From the NCBI GenBank assembly GCA_949316235.1, contig OX438748.1:327501-391500 (forward strand): DNA of 64,000 bases. The letters run 5' to 3'. The notes beneath the pieces were generated by a model. That model was not told the DNA's origin. It did no database searches and was given only the letters and a program-made list of their open reading frames with translations. This DNA is from Oegoconia quadripuncta. Its lineage: Eukaryota; Arthropoda; Insecta; Lepidoptera; Autostichidae. The position numbers were made by a program, and so were the translations under genes. Shown here piece by piece: positions 53,469 to 64,000 of this stretch. Position 1 is the first letter of the stretch. Each line of letters begins with the position of its first letter.

Positions 53469-53739
53469 TAATATTTATACTTAGCAGTCTCGTCACTTAC
53501 TTTATTTGGAACCAACTAAACATTAAAGATGTAACAAGTTCCCTTGTCTCTCATAATTATGCCGATTTAACTTCCAGTGTCAACTACAGCGGTTAACCTT
53601 TAAAGGGCGTTCGTTATCACCCAAACCTTGACATTTTCCGTCTCCTTTTGCTAAAGGCTGCCGAGTAATAAGACTCGTGTTACGTATATTTCACAATATT
53701 GACTTTTATTTCCCGTGTGGTATCATTTCCTTACATTAT

Positions 53740-53880
53740 CTTTAAATTTAAGCTAAGCACTAAGCGGTTCGACTTTTTATTCATAATGCGAACAGCCAAG
53801 GCAAGGAACTCCCTTCCGGCGTCAGTCTTTCCTGAATCCTGCAAGCTTGGGAACTTCAAGATTTTAATAGCCCTATATAT
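53740..53880 (+). pseudogene. LINE pol C-terminal fragment
   Basis: The plus frame has FIMRTAKARNSLPASVFPES, a diverged copy of the block at 41345-41690. Both ends truncated. Confidence 0.8.
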
Positions 53881-55240
53881 TAAACCACATTGGAATTTCT
53901 GATAAGGAACTTTTCCATCGCCTTTGTACATCATAAAGAAGCATCTGCTTAACTCCATTAACGACTTCGAGATATCACTTAAAACTTGTTATAAAAAAGA
54001 AACATTTCTTTTCTATTACAGTCATTTACCGCTAGACAGCTAAATTACCTCTAGTTCTCAAGAGGTCAGTAGGGAAGTACAAGTTGTCGTAAAAACTTGA
54101 CCCCTAAGATGCCGTACCGAGTGCGTTCGGCAAGCGATAGAGCGTCTACCTTTATAGAGCTGAAATTGTCCGAGGGGGGCTATTGCTCCCCTGGCTAAAC
54201 AGTAAATTTCGTTATTCTGAAATAATTGCTTCATTAATTTTATTTCCCGACAACAGCTTTACATCTCATCACTGTTTTGGCATAGCCTCCTGTTACTGGG
54301 ATGGTGTGGTCAATAAAACACTTCCCGGGCCTAATGCAGATTGGTAGACTTGTGAGACTAGTGGCTACCTGACAGTCAGTTTTAAAACTGACTGTCCCCT
54401 ATGGGGCCGTCGACTTTTGGCTACAAATTAAAAACAATCGAATTATTTAACGTGAAGCACGAAAGCACTAGTATTAAAATGCCACTGTCCTTGGACGGGT
54501 GATCCAAGGACTAAGCGCGCCAGACGTTGCTTAACTTCTCTCATCGCAAAGGAATAGTGAAAGCGACTGCACCACGAGTGTTTCATACGATACTTAATAT
54601 TGTGATGGGTGATGGCTTGCAAAATTAAAGGGGATTCAATACAAATATTGATCGCGATGAAAATATGATAATACAAGAAAATATTTCATGAATTTAATGA
54701 TTATTAATATAGTATAGTAATGATTCTCTTTCTTAGAAATTAGAAATTGTCTTACAAATACAAATTGTGGAGTTTGCGAAAGTGTTTATTTACTTGTTAG
54801 AAACTTTGTTATTTCAAAGAAATTCCGTATATCCATTTACGTTGTTCAGAATAAACTCTATATTGTCTATGGAGCAGCTGTTTCTCTGCCATCCTGGTCA
54901 CTATCTGCCTATAATTATCATTCGGTCACAGACTGGTACGTCACCCTATTATGACGTAATTTAATTGGAGTATGGGGGCAGAACGTCCTATGTCAGTGGC
55001 GCTGGAAGGTTCTGAAGGCAGCAGGAAGGTCCAGCGGATGAGATTCACAATCGATTAACCATCTTATTCGGTTCTGTAAAGCTGTTGAATCCATTGGCTG
55101 TAGTGTACTATCACTTAGATTAATTCCTTAAAGACTGGCTTTTTGGCGGGATCTCGGTGAGTGAAGTTGCATTTTTCTTTGTAATTCTTATAATTTGTGC
55201 ATTCTAACTTTTGAAGCTTAATAATTGCAGAATATTGTGC
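53881..55240. other. Unclassified, partly repetitive DNA
   Basis: 54500-54600 holds AGACGTTGCTTAACTTCTCT and GCGACTGCACCACGAGTG, words that recur near 13995-14065, 16205-16250 and 58545-58600 as a degenerate dispersed family. No gene supported. Confidence 0.4.
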
Positions 55241-55241
55241 G

Positions 55242-55372
55242 GCAAACGTTAGTGATGGTGTACAAATGAAGGGAAGTGTAAATTAAAGTGCGTAACGAAG
55301 CTTTCGGGTTCCCACAAGAAACCGCCAAAATCTTTTGTAAAGCATTCTGCCACTTTACTGAAGAATGACTTG
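55242..55372 (+). repeat. Dispersed repeat shared with 30250-30372
   Basis: GGTGTACAAATGAAGGGAAG, CGTAACGAAGCTTTCGGGTT and AGAAACCGCCAAAATCTTTT. The latter also matches GAAGCCGCTAAAATCTTC near 63885. Confidence 0.75.
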
Positions 55373-56047
55373 ACTATGACCAGACTTTGTATACGCCAAG
55401 TATACGACTAATTACTTGTTCTGACTGAGACTGACTAATAAATTGAAGAAATAAGAGAAATAAGACATGTCTGTATGGGCTTAGATACCTTTGTCTTCTC
55501 CGAAAGGAGACTGTCACTACAGATGGTTCTGAGCTCTCTGTATCAATCGGCCATTTGAGAAACTTTCTCTCTGAACGGTCATCAGCTTTATTTACGAGCT
55601 ATGTGGCCTGACCACTGCCGCTTCATCTCACTACAGATTTCATCGTAACGAATTCTATGACAGGCATACTCTGATTATAGCTCTTTCAACAGCCTGAGTT
55701 TTGTTTGTTGTTGGGAAACAAGTGTGTGGTAAGGGGGGCTAAAGCTCCCCTACTCTTCAGCTCTAGTGCTCATGTTAGTTACGGTTCGGGATCAGTCCTT
55801 AAATAATGTCAAGGAGTACCATCATGTCGCACTACACGTCTCCATTTCCTCCTGAGATATTGAGGAAAAAAAACCTTATGCTTTTGTTTAGACTCTTGTA
55901 CGACGGAGCTCGTATGTAAACACTGGGTCCGCTTGCGACGACAAATTGTTTTAAAGAAATGCGAAGTTTCTTATGAAACATATGACATGCTTAGCTATCG
56001 CCTTTGGATGTGCTGAATTAAAAATTGTTGTTTGAAAAAGTTATAGT
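55373..56047. other. No recognised feature
   Basis: Mixed composition, no gene or repeat supported. Confidence 0.3.
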
Positions 56048-56048
56048 A

Positions 56049-56382
56049 CCGCCTCCGTGGCTCAATGTAAACAACATTGGGTTTACGATTCGCAGGTCGC
56101 GGGTTCGATCCCCATGGGGTACATGTTTAAGTACTCGGTTTGGTTGGTGGTAGGGCATTTAAAAAAATGTCCGCCTGGCTAGCTACCACGATCTTATCTA
56201 AATCTGCCGCTAAGCAGCAATGTTAATAGCATTGTTGTGTTCCGGTTGTCAGTGATAAGATAGCCAGTCCCCCAAATGTATTGGGGTTTCCGGGTCAATA
56301 CGCTTCCACCTTCGACCTCATCTTCACTTAACATTAGGTTTGATTGAGGTTAAGTAGGAACCCGGCGTGCATAAAAAAAAAA
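56049..56382 (+). mobile_element. SINE-B copy, full length
   Basis: CCGCCTCCGTGGCTCAATGT, B-box GGGTTCGATCCCCATGGG, complete body, A run of ten. Confidence 0.95.
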
Positions 56383-56383
56383 G

Positions 56384-56676
56384 TACATTATAAATATAAA
56401 TTATATAGGTCAAGAGGAAGGCGGAGAGCAGAGAGATATGGAAAAATCTCCACCGACAAGAGCATGGCTCTTAAATCAGATGATGATGATGATATAAATA
56501 TAAATAAATCATAAAATATTACAAAGAAATATTAAAAGAATATAACTCCCTCATTATACGAGGGAAGGCCTATATCCCTGCAGTGGGACATTTACGGGAT
56601 AAGAGAGATTAAAGGAACTGATTGTCTCTGGATTCTCCAATATACCTGCAATTCCTTTGATAATTAGTATACAATT
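56384..56676. repeat. Diverged LINE-end words
   Basis: GGCCTATATCCCTGCAGTGG near 56569 is a diverged complement of the insect LINE phrase that also seeded the 28-bp array at 2071-2350; a relative is near 61098. Short GATGAT run at 56480-56492. Confidence 0.4.
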
Positions 56677-56940
56677 GACGACCTGTTTGGTGTAGTGGTT
56701 AGAAACACTGCTGTTATACCAAAAGGTCGTGGGTTCGAATTCCGCTAAGGGCATATGTTTGTATGATGAATAAAGATATGTGTACCCGAGTTATGGATGT
56801 TTTTAATTTATATTATGTAGTTATTTACAAAAAAAGTAATTGTGTAGTGTATCAACTATCTGGTATCCACAACACAAGCCTAGTTGCTTAGTGTGGAACT
56901 AGATGTCCAAGGAAAGGATATTTTTTAAAATTTTATTACA
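56677..56940 (+). mobile_element. SINE-A copy, full length
   Basis: TTTGGTGTAGTGGTTAGAAA, B-box GGTTCGAATTCCGC (one change), body through GGAACTAGATG. Confidence 0.92.
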
Positions 56941-57093
56941 ATATTCTGTAAAAGTTATAACTAAATAAAATATGTACCCTTGGTATATTTTGTAATTAAC
57001 GAATTAAATCAAAAGTGTACATTTCAATTCGAAGTAAAAGGAAGTAAAAATACTAATGAATAAAATATATATTTTCGATTGTTATAAAAAATG

Positions 57094-57220
57094 GCCTTTT
57101 ATATGTCCGCCTGAATAGCTACCACCATCTTATCTAAGTCTGCAGATAAACAGCAATGTTAATACATAGCATACTTCCACCTTCGGCCTCGTCTTCGCCT
57201 ACCAACAGGTGTGACTGAAA
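57094..57220 (+). mobile_element. Old SINE-B remnant
   Basis: GCTACCACCATCTTATCTAA, AAACAGCAATGTTAATA and CTTCCACCTTCGGCCTCGTC in order, with a large deletion between. Confidence 0.75.
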
Positions 57221-57356
57221 AAACATCCATATCTGATGTTGTTGACCTTGAGTCAAAGAGCTGGTTCATACTTCAAATAACTGGCTCCAAGAAGTGATCA
57301 AGTGAAGGATGATGTTATTTTTATGACCACTGAAGACACCACCCTGAAAAATAATT

Positions 57357-57392
57357 CCATACGGGCGAAGCCACGGGCAGAAAGCTAGTATA
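57357..57392 (-). repeat. GCGGCTTCGCC repeat terminus
   Basis: GGGCGAAGCCACGGGCAGAA, AGCTAGTATA only. Confidence 0.6.
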
Positions 57393-57639
57393 CCATATAA
57401 TCGAATTCGCATCACCCTCTCCCCGCTACCCCTCTGTCGCGGAGCCTCTCGCGCTGTCATAAACTTTCAAATACAGGACAAAACAATAATGAATGGCACT
57501 AGAAAACTTGCCGACATCAGATTAATGATTTCCATCTGAGTAAACACGGTGAAGGAAGAAGTTTTCACCGGCTCTGTCGCTGTCTCGAAGGATACAGCAT
57601 CGGCCTTATTAAATAGCGGTTGTTCCCATTCCCAGTGTG

Positions 57640-57765
57640 TTTAATACTCGGTTTGGCTGGTGCAAGATTTTTAAATGTCCTCCTGGCTAGCCAAATATGC
57701 CACGAGTATCTGTCGCCAGATCATAACATTGTTGTTTTCCGGTTGTTTGAGATATAAGACTTTTC
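57640..57765 (+). mobile_element. Old SINE-B remnant
   Basis: TTTAATACTCGGTTTGGCTG, AAATGTCCTCCTGGCTAGCC, GTTGTTTTCCGGTTGTTTGA. Confidence 0.7.
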
Positions 57766-58105
57766 ATATAAGACTTTTTTACCAGGTGGTTGGCATTTTT
57801 CCCTTTGTCAGGAGACCGGCTGGACGGATACGAACCTCTTATCTATAATGCCTTAGCTTAGCTTGCAGGATAACTACGCATGTGTGAACTCTGTATTTGA
57901 TGTCAAACGTATCTACCTTATCTCTTGTAGGTTGTAGATATGAGAAGTTACACCTGTAGTGAATTTTTATAAGCTGCAAGATCGGTTGTCATATCAATTA
58001 TGCATGTGAGGCGAGCGTATATATCATAAGGAAGATCAAGGTCAAGGCATGCACGGCAAAATGAAGGTCGTGGAATCTCGTCGGTTGGAACTCTGTGGAG
58101 GAGTT

Positions 58106-58205
58106 TTATGTATGTTTATCCGTTATCTAGTATCCATAGTACAAGCTCCCCTTAGTTTGGGACTAGATGATTGGTGTAAGTGTCCGAAATATTTATATAT
58201 ATATT
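58106..58205 (+). mobile_element. SINE-A' 3' fragment
   Basis: GTTTATCCGTTATCTAGTAT, GGGACTAGATGATTGGTGTA, then AT tract; immediately followed by an NL tail scrap at 58205-58237 in minus orientation. Confidence 0.8.
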
Positions 58206-58237
58206 TTTTTTTATATGAGAGGGCGGCAAACGGGCAT
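58205..58237 (-). mobile_element. NL LINE terminal scrap
   Basis: TTTTTTTTATATGAGAGGGC then GGCAAACGGGCAT; about 33 bp. Confidence 0.7.
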
Positions 58238-59155
58238 AATATATATTTATTTATTTAACGTGAAAGGCATTTTAAGAATATTGAGCATAATAGCATAAAG
58301 CAGTGATTGGCGTAACTGTTCATAGGCGTGGCGGGACCAAAATATCCAACCAACCTGCATCCTGCACCCTGATGCCTCTGATAACGCTTAGGACAATGCA
58401 AATTACATCACATACCTCACACATAATTTGATGCCTCCACTCTCTAGAGATGGTACGGACACCATACGAATCCAGTGCAGTTTGGTGAATTTTTTGTCAG
58501 AATAGTTGTTTTCAAGCAACCCCTCTAGACTACCGACTGTCCACTACAGACGTTGCTTAACTTCATTAATCGACAACAGTAACGAAACCGACAGCGCAAA
58601 GAAAGCATTAAATTATATCACGGGACGAGACATAAGTATATCGAGCAATGAACTTCTATAACCCATAAAAAACAGATTGCAGATTCACCCCAAGGCAACT
58701 TGTAGTTGGAGAGTTCACGACACGTGTTCGCCCTGGACTCTTTGTAGGTTCAAAGTGGCCCACCGCTGGGACGGCATGAACTTGTCAAATAAAGTTGTAC
58801 GTGTCCCGAGTACTGAGAAGGGAACTCGGGGGAGAATTAGGTTGTCTTCAGCGGGCGCTGTGAAGTTACCCGTAAATCTTGTTTAAGAGATAATAAATAC
58901 TACCTACACGCTCCCTGCTGGCGTAGTTTCGTACGGAACTTGCAATCTTTGGATCTTCACGTCAAGAGAGGTGGGGTGTTATCTTGGAGTTAGAAAAAGA
59001 CAGTCAAGAGTGTGTTGCACGGCTGCCCTGAGGGTAGCGTACATTACATTGTGATCTTCCCAGCCCACCTGTGCCAAACTGGGTGGAGTCTCGAGGTGTA
59101 TATGTACAGAACAGTACAGTACAGTCCATCTCCGGACAACCAGGCGCGGGGGGAG
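58238..59155. other. No recognised gene; degenerate repeat near 58545
   Basis: CAGACGTTGCTTAACTTCAT near 58550 belongs to the dispersed family seen at 54525. Otherwise single-copy. Confidence 0.35.
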
Positions 59156-59159
59156 GGTT

Positions 59160-59281
59160 TCCATCCATATAGGCATTTACTGGGTGCGCGTGATACATCT
59201 TCGGCTACATCGTCACTTTCCATTAGGTGAGATTGTGGTCAAACGCGAAACCAGTTTTTAATAAAAAAAAAAAAAAAAAAA
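59160..59281 (+). mobile_element. LINE 3' end, same family as 41345-41690
   Basis: AGGCATTTACTGGGTGCGCG, TTTCCATTAGGTGAGATTGT, GTCAAACGCGAAACCAG and a 19-nt A run. 5'-truncated. Confidence 0.88.
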
Positions 59282-59611
59282 GAAGGGGCGGGACAGCTCA
59301 GCCCAGGGTCAAAACAGAACACGGATCACCACACCAACTTATTTATTGAGAGAAACAGTTAGTACAAGGGCCTTAAAACTAAAAACTATTGAGATGTAAG
59401 AAAGAAAAAGTTAGGAAACTTAATATCTTGAATGCCATCCTAAAGAAACATAATTCCTTACCATATGACACTATCATACTAGAAAACAGAAGAAAAGAAT
59501 TTTCTGCTAAAACACATTCCACTAAAACCACTTTAACAATGCGAGCAATAAAATACTGGACATTATGTTACACCAAAGAAGTAACACGACTGTAAGCAAG
59601 TAGATAAATAA
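59282..59611. other. Unexplained plus-strand frame
   Basis: A 68-codon plus frame at 59389-59595 is Lys/Thr-rich and of protein-like appearance but matches nothing I know. Possibly LINE-derived. Confidence 0.25.
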
Positions 59612-59876
59612 ATAAATAAATAATAAATATTTCGGACGCTTATCATCATATATATCATCATATATATATATCGCAATCATCTAGTCCCAAATTAAGCACA
59701 GCTTGTACTATGGATACTAGATAACGGATAAACATACATAAATATTTATATAAACATCCATGACTCAGGAATAAATGTTCATATTCATCACACAAACATT
59801 TATCCGTCGCGGGATTCGAACCCGCAACCGTTAATTTCGCTGACAGGGTCACTATCCACTACACCAATCGGTCGTC
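59612..59876 (-). mobile_element. SINE-A' copy with local duplication
   Basis: Full copy; a CATCATATATATCATCATAT duplication near 59643-59668 interrupts the tail. B-box complement GGGATTCGAACCCGCAACCG. Confidence 0.93.
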
Positions 59877-60545
59877 AATGATGAATGATGAATGATTGGT
59901 TAATGAGTCTGGAATATGAAGAGGTGGAGCACACTAATGAGATTTATTACATAAATAACTAACTCAGCATTTACGGATATCTGAAACTCATGTTTGTAAA
60001 AAGTCTTTGACTCATGGGCATGGGCGGAGAGATGAGTTGGTTATTTTATTTTTAAGTGCTACCACGTAAATACCTTTATAAATTACTGAATGTTTTATTT
60101 GCAAGAATGCAGTTTAAAAGATATTAAAGCTAGCAAGCAGTTTTCTTTGCGGTATGAAACCTTACTTCATGCCACTAGATTTTATTATAACGAATAAATG
60201 CATTTGATTTGAACAGCCACATGAACGTCTTCATCTTTACCATCTACATGCATGTACGGAATAGTTCCAAGTAAGTAGGTCATATCACATTTTGAATAGA
60301 GAATACAGAAGCATACCGTCGTGACTCAAGCCTAGTTTCCCTGTAACATTCAATACTGTTTGGCAAGGAACCAACCTGATTGGACGCCCGCCCTCGCCTA
60401 CCGCGACCACGTCACAGTAGATAATTTAAAATAAAATTCGCCATTAAGAGGGTTTATCCCGTACATTATTGGATAAATTAAGAGTTCTATAATCGTTCTG
60501 TCCTGCACTCGAAAAACCTGAAATCTAATTATAAATTAATAAATA
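59877..60545. other. Single-copy DNA
   Basis: No recognised feature. Confidence 0.3.
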
Positions 60546-61057
60546 AATATTAATATCTTTGCACATACACGCAGCGCCATGTAGTTCCACACTAAGCAAC
60601 TAGTCTTGTATTATGGATACCAGATGGTTGATAAACTACACAAATACATTTTTTTTCTAAATAAATAACTAAATGACTGACATTTTAATGAATTGTTATT
60701 TTATTTTATTCGTTGTTTAAATTATCTTTCTGATCTGTAAGATGACAGATTTTGACATTATATTTTTCCAATTTATTGATTTTTAATGCATGATCTGTCT
60801 TCGCATATTACAATATTTTGCACGCTTCTTAAAGCAGAGTATGTCTTGGAAAGTAATTTATTAAGATCTTATTGTACCATATTCTTGCAAATAAATAATT
60901 TTTTTATTTTTTTTATAATGAAAAACATCCATAACTCGGGAACACATGACTGTATTCATCATACAAACATATGCCCCTAGCGGGATTCGATCCCGCGACC
61001 TTTTGGGACAGCCGTCAAAAATTTTTAACCACTGCATCAAAAAACAGGTCGTCGAAT
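60546..61057 (-). mobile_element. SINE-A copy split by an insertion
   Basis: 3' part 60546-60675 (GCAGCGCCATGTAGTTCCAC, GATAAACTACACAAATACAT) and 5' part from about 60919 (AAAAACATCCATAACTCGGG, B-box complement GGGATTCGATCCCGCGACC, head). Confidence 0.88.
60677..60918. mobile_element. ~240-bp AT-rich insertion in SINE-A
   Basis: Separates contiguous parts of the SINE consensus; AATG occurs at both junctions (possible 4-bp target duplication) and one end is T-rich. Family unknown. Confidence 0.6.
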
Positions 61058-61196
61058 GTTATGCATATCTATAATAAGTAATTATATTTTATTTCTACAT
61101 CAGCCCGTAAACATCCCACTGCAGGGATTTAGGCGGATATAAACATATATTTCTTTTTTATATATAAATAATACCTAAATAGTTTTGATGGCGGTT

Positions 61197-61550
61197 ATTT
61201 TTTTTTTATATGAGAGGGCGGCAAACGAGCATGCGGGTCACCTGATGGAAAGCAATCACCGCCGCCCATGGACACCCGCAACACCAAAAGGGTCACAGAT
61301 GCGTTGCCGGCCTTTGAGGAAGGTGTAGGCTCGTTTCTTGAAGGTTCCAATGTCGTACTCGTTCGGGAATACCGCTGCCGGAAGTTCGTTCCACAGGGTG
61401 GTCGTACGTGGTAGGAAGTTTCTTGAGAAACGTACAGTGGTAGACTTCCACTCATCCAGGTGATGTGGATGGAAATTTAATTTTCGGCGAGAAGTGTATC
61501 GGTTAAATTGAGCAGCGGGTATTAGCTCGAACAGTTCTTCAGATATTTTT
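61197..61550 (-). mobile_element. NL LINE 3' end, longest copy
   Basis: Poly(T), the shared tail, then the complement of the pol C-terminal region (TTCCACAGGGTGGTCGTACG), extending about 100 bp further 5' than the 7208 copy. Reference copy for NL in the window. A minus frame spans 61195-61455. Confidence 0.9.
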
Positions 61551-61950
61551 ATTTCCAGATTTATTTCTATTTTCCAGAATTTACTACTATAAACAATATG
61601 AGTTTAGAAACCAAAAAAACACGACAGCATATTTTGTATTTCGTAGGCGCCATGTTGTTTTTTACCATAAAATGTATCTTCTGACACTCCAGGGATCGAC
61701 ACGAATCGATAAACACATTATTTCGAAATCGGTCAAGTCGTTTAGGCTACAGGAGGTAACATAGAAATCTACATACATACATACAAATTACTTAAACAAC
61801 AATGATCCTGTGGGTTTCTTGCGCCGCTTCTGTTACCACAGATGATTTCCCCTTCCGAAGCGGTAGTAGCTTGGACATACTGACTGACAGATAAATGCAA
61901 TAAGCCCTTCTATTTCCAGTAGATTTAAATTGACATTCAACAAATTATAT
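61551..61950. other. No recognised gene
   Basis: Possible weak 'ACCCGACTGC' family match near 61735-61765 (GTTTAGGCTACAGGAGGTAA). Otherwise unannotated. Confidence 0.3.
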
Positions 61951-61951
61951 A

Positions 61952-62018
61952 TTTTTTCCCCTGAGAAGAACAAAGAAGACCCTCGAGAGGTTGCTCTTTT
62001 AAAAAAAATGGTTTTTAT
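61952..62018 (-). mobile_element. LINE 3' UTR fragment
   Basis: TTTCCCCTGAGAAGAACAAA, CTCGAGAGGTTGCTCTTTTA: same 3' UTR word family as 4884-5075. Confidence 0.7.
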
Positions 62019-62054
62019 ATTACAAAAAGGCACAATTATATTTCATTATTGTTT

Positions 62055-62365
62055 GACAACCTGATTGGTGTAGTGGTTAGCAACTCTGACCACTATACCT
62101 AAAGGTTGCGGGTTCGAATCCCGCTACGGGCATATGCATGTGTACCCAAGTTATGGATGTCTTCATTTCTAAAAAGTATTTATTTACAAAAAGAAAATAT
62201 ATATTTATGTAGTATATCAACCATCTGGTATCCACAACACAAGCCTATAGTTGCTTACTGTAGATGGCGCTGTGTATATGTCTAAGAATATTTATTTATT
62301 TATTATTAATAGTGAAATAGCCTGGTTATGCAAATGAGTTGGTGAAAATCTATGAATTTCTATCA
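62055..62365 (+). mobile_element. SINE-A copy plus downstream module
   Basis: Head TTGGTGTAGTGGTTAGCAAC, B-box GGTTCGAATCCCGCTACGGG; the usual TTTGTGTGATGAATACAGA is deleted. From 62330 the module also seen at 44137-44190 follows. Confidence 0.88.
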
Positions 62366-62383
62366 ACTACCCAGGTAGGAAGG

Positions 62384-63660
62384 TGACGTCAGGGACGTGC
62401 AAGCGACAAGACCTAAGACGTCATTATCACGTATTGCACGTTACAGACCCATGACGTACTTCTAAACGACGTCTACAATAAACGTATAAGGGACGTCATT
62501 AAAGAAACGTAAAAGTCACGTTATTTATCTCCGCCCTTTTGACGTGACAGTCGTTACAGTCCAACACCGTACGTCCTATAGACGTCTTCAATTTGACGAA
62601 TATGAAACGTCTTAAAAAATGTCTAATGTAGACGTCTTAAGGACATTTACAATTAGACGAATATAGGACTTCTTCAAAATTATCTAAAATAAACGTCTAT
62701 AAGACGTCTTCAATTAGACGAATATTGGACGTCTCAAAACTTATCTAAAATAGACGTCTTAGAAACGTCTTCGATTAGACGAATATTGGACGTCTCAAAA
62801 CGTATCTAAAATAGACGTCTTAGAAACGTCTTCGATTAGACGAATATTGGACGTCTCAAAACTTGTCTAAAATAGATGTCTTAGAAACGTCTTCGATTAG
62901 ACGAATACTGGACGTCTTAAGAAGATATAGAAATAGACGTTTTCAAATAGACGAATATTAGACGTCACAAAAGTTATCTAAAATAGACATCTTAAGGACG
63001 TCTTCAAAAAAACGAATATTGGACCTCATAAATATTACCTATCAAAGACGTCTTAGAGGTGTCTTCAATTAGACGAATATTAGATGTCTGAAAACATATC
63101 CAAACTAAGCGTTTTAACATGATACGTCTTAAAAAGGTTCTAATATAAACGTCTTAAGGACATCTTCAAATAGACGAATATTGGACGTCTTTGAATTGAC
63201 CTAAAATAGGCGTCATTAGTTGATTTGAATTAGACGAGGATTAGACGTCTCACAACACATCTAAAATAGACGTGGTAAGGACGTCTTCAATTAGATTGAC
63301 ATTGATGCATCTAAAGTAAATGTCATTTAGACGTGTTTAATTAGAAGAATATTAGATGTCTGAAAACTTATCTAATATAGACGTCTTAGAGATGTTTCAA
63401 ATAGACAATTATTAGACGTCACAAAATTTACCGAATATAGACGTCTCAATGACGTACTCCATTAGACGAATATTGAATGTTTTAAAATGGATCTAAAAAT
63501 ATGTCTTATGGACGTCTTAAACTAGATGAATATTGGACGTTTTAAAAGTATTAGAAGCCGTAGGACGTGTTTAATTAGATGAACGTTAAAAGTCTTAGAA
63601 AGAGCTAAAGCAGAATCTTCTAGATGTCTTCAATTTGACTACTGTTTGATGTCTTAAAAT
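62384..63660. repeat. ACGTC-rich degenerate array (~61-bp higher-order unit)
   Basis: From 62384 (a palindromic TGACGTCA) the word ACGT recurs about every 15-20 bp. From about 62580 a 61-bp unit is visible (starts 62713, 62774, 62835, 62896). It consists of about four related ~15-bp modules: TAGACGTCTTA, GACGTCTTCAAT, TAGACGAATATTG, GACGTCTCAAAACTTATCT. Units become irregular from about 63000 and fade near 63660. No open frame, no poly(A), no clear TIR. Confidence 0.93.
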
Positions 63661-64000
63661 TTATAGTGTGTAGCAAAGAATAGAAACTTAAAACCCTAAG
63701 GCTGTTGGCGCTTATTGATTGTAGTGTACAGGCGGCCGCAGACCCTAAATATCAAGACTTATACTTAGTACAAGCTGGTCTCGATGTATTCGCATTTCCA
63801 ATAACGTCGCGTTGCTAGTATATGTCGAGCCGTTGACTACACAAGTGAAGACGGGAATACTGAGCTTTTGTGTTCGTTTCCAAAAGAAGCCGCTAAAATC
63901 TTCCGTAAGGTATTGCCCTCTTATAGAAGATTATTGCTACGGGACAAAAGTAATAATAAAATTAAAACACCAGACTGTATGAACTCAAGTGCAGTTGCCT
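63661..64000. other. Single-copy DNA with a repeat remnant
   Basis: 63880-63945 contains GAAGCCGCTAAAATCTTCCG, related to the dispersed repeat at 55242-55372. Nothing else recognised. Confidence 0.4.

Overview
The window is insect nuclear DNA, most probably from a butterfly or moth (Lepidoptera). The evidence is the repeat content: tRNA-derived SINEs, a retroposon tail (CATCAGGTGACCCGCATGCT followed by a purine-rich end) and an RTE-type reverse transcriptase fragment that I associate with lepidopteran genomes. There is no operon structure, no ribosome-binding-site logic and no intact host gene that I can defend. It reads as a large intergenic or intronic interval loaded with transposable elements. 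Family assignments come from motif recognition without a database search.

Layout. 1-2050: single-copy DNA, then remains of at least one non-LTR retrotransposon. 2071-2350: ten near-identical 28-bp tandem units. 2350-11620: SINEs of two families (SINE-A and SINE-B), a SINE-bearing mariner-like MITE (9109-9667), a near-perfect foldback element (10504-10759) and a deleted RTE pseudogene. 11620-19000: mostly single-copy DNA, including a GC-rich segment at 17860-18620 that may be regulatory, plus a clean 238-bp insertion with a 5-bp target duplication (17182-17419). 19000-25110: SINEs, a 182-bp tandem duplication, a long uninterrupted reverse transcriptase ORF on the minus strand (21353-22963) and a 49-bp satellite (about 23690-24200). 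25110-35000: sparse repeats and AT-rich single-copy DNA. 35086-41150: a MITE nested in a palindrome, a second, frameshifted LINE with a composite 3' part (35755-38480), a LINE remnant (about 39065-39420), and a small degraded coding pair with a membrane segment (39440-39939). 41285-62300: dense SINEs, truncated LINE tails and a TIR element. 62384-63660: a degenerate array rich in ACGTC.

Nothing here works together as a pathway. The functional links are parasitic: LINE reverse transcriptases probably mobilised the SINEs and truncated retrocopies, and unseen transposases mobilised the MITEs. Nested insertions give relative ages: SINE-A inside the mariner-like MITE, a LINE tail inside SINE-B, LINE-like insertions inside SINE-A, SINE-B inside the TIR element at 51309-52070, and the MITE inside a palindrome.

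Most worth a second look: the ACGTC array, the degraded membrane-protein pair at 39440-39939, the composite LINE/TIR sequence present at two loci, the shared retroposon tail on two different bodies, the putative solo LTR at 17182-17419, and the repeat-free GC-rich segments.
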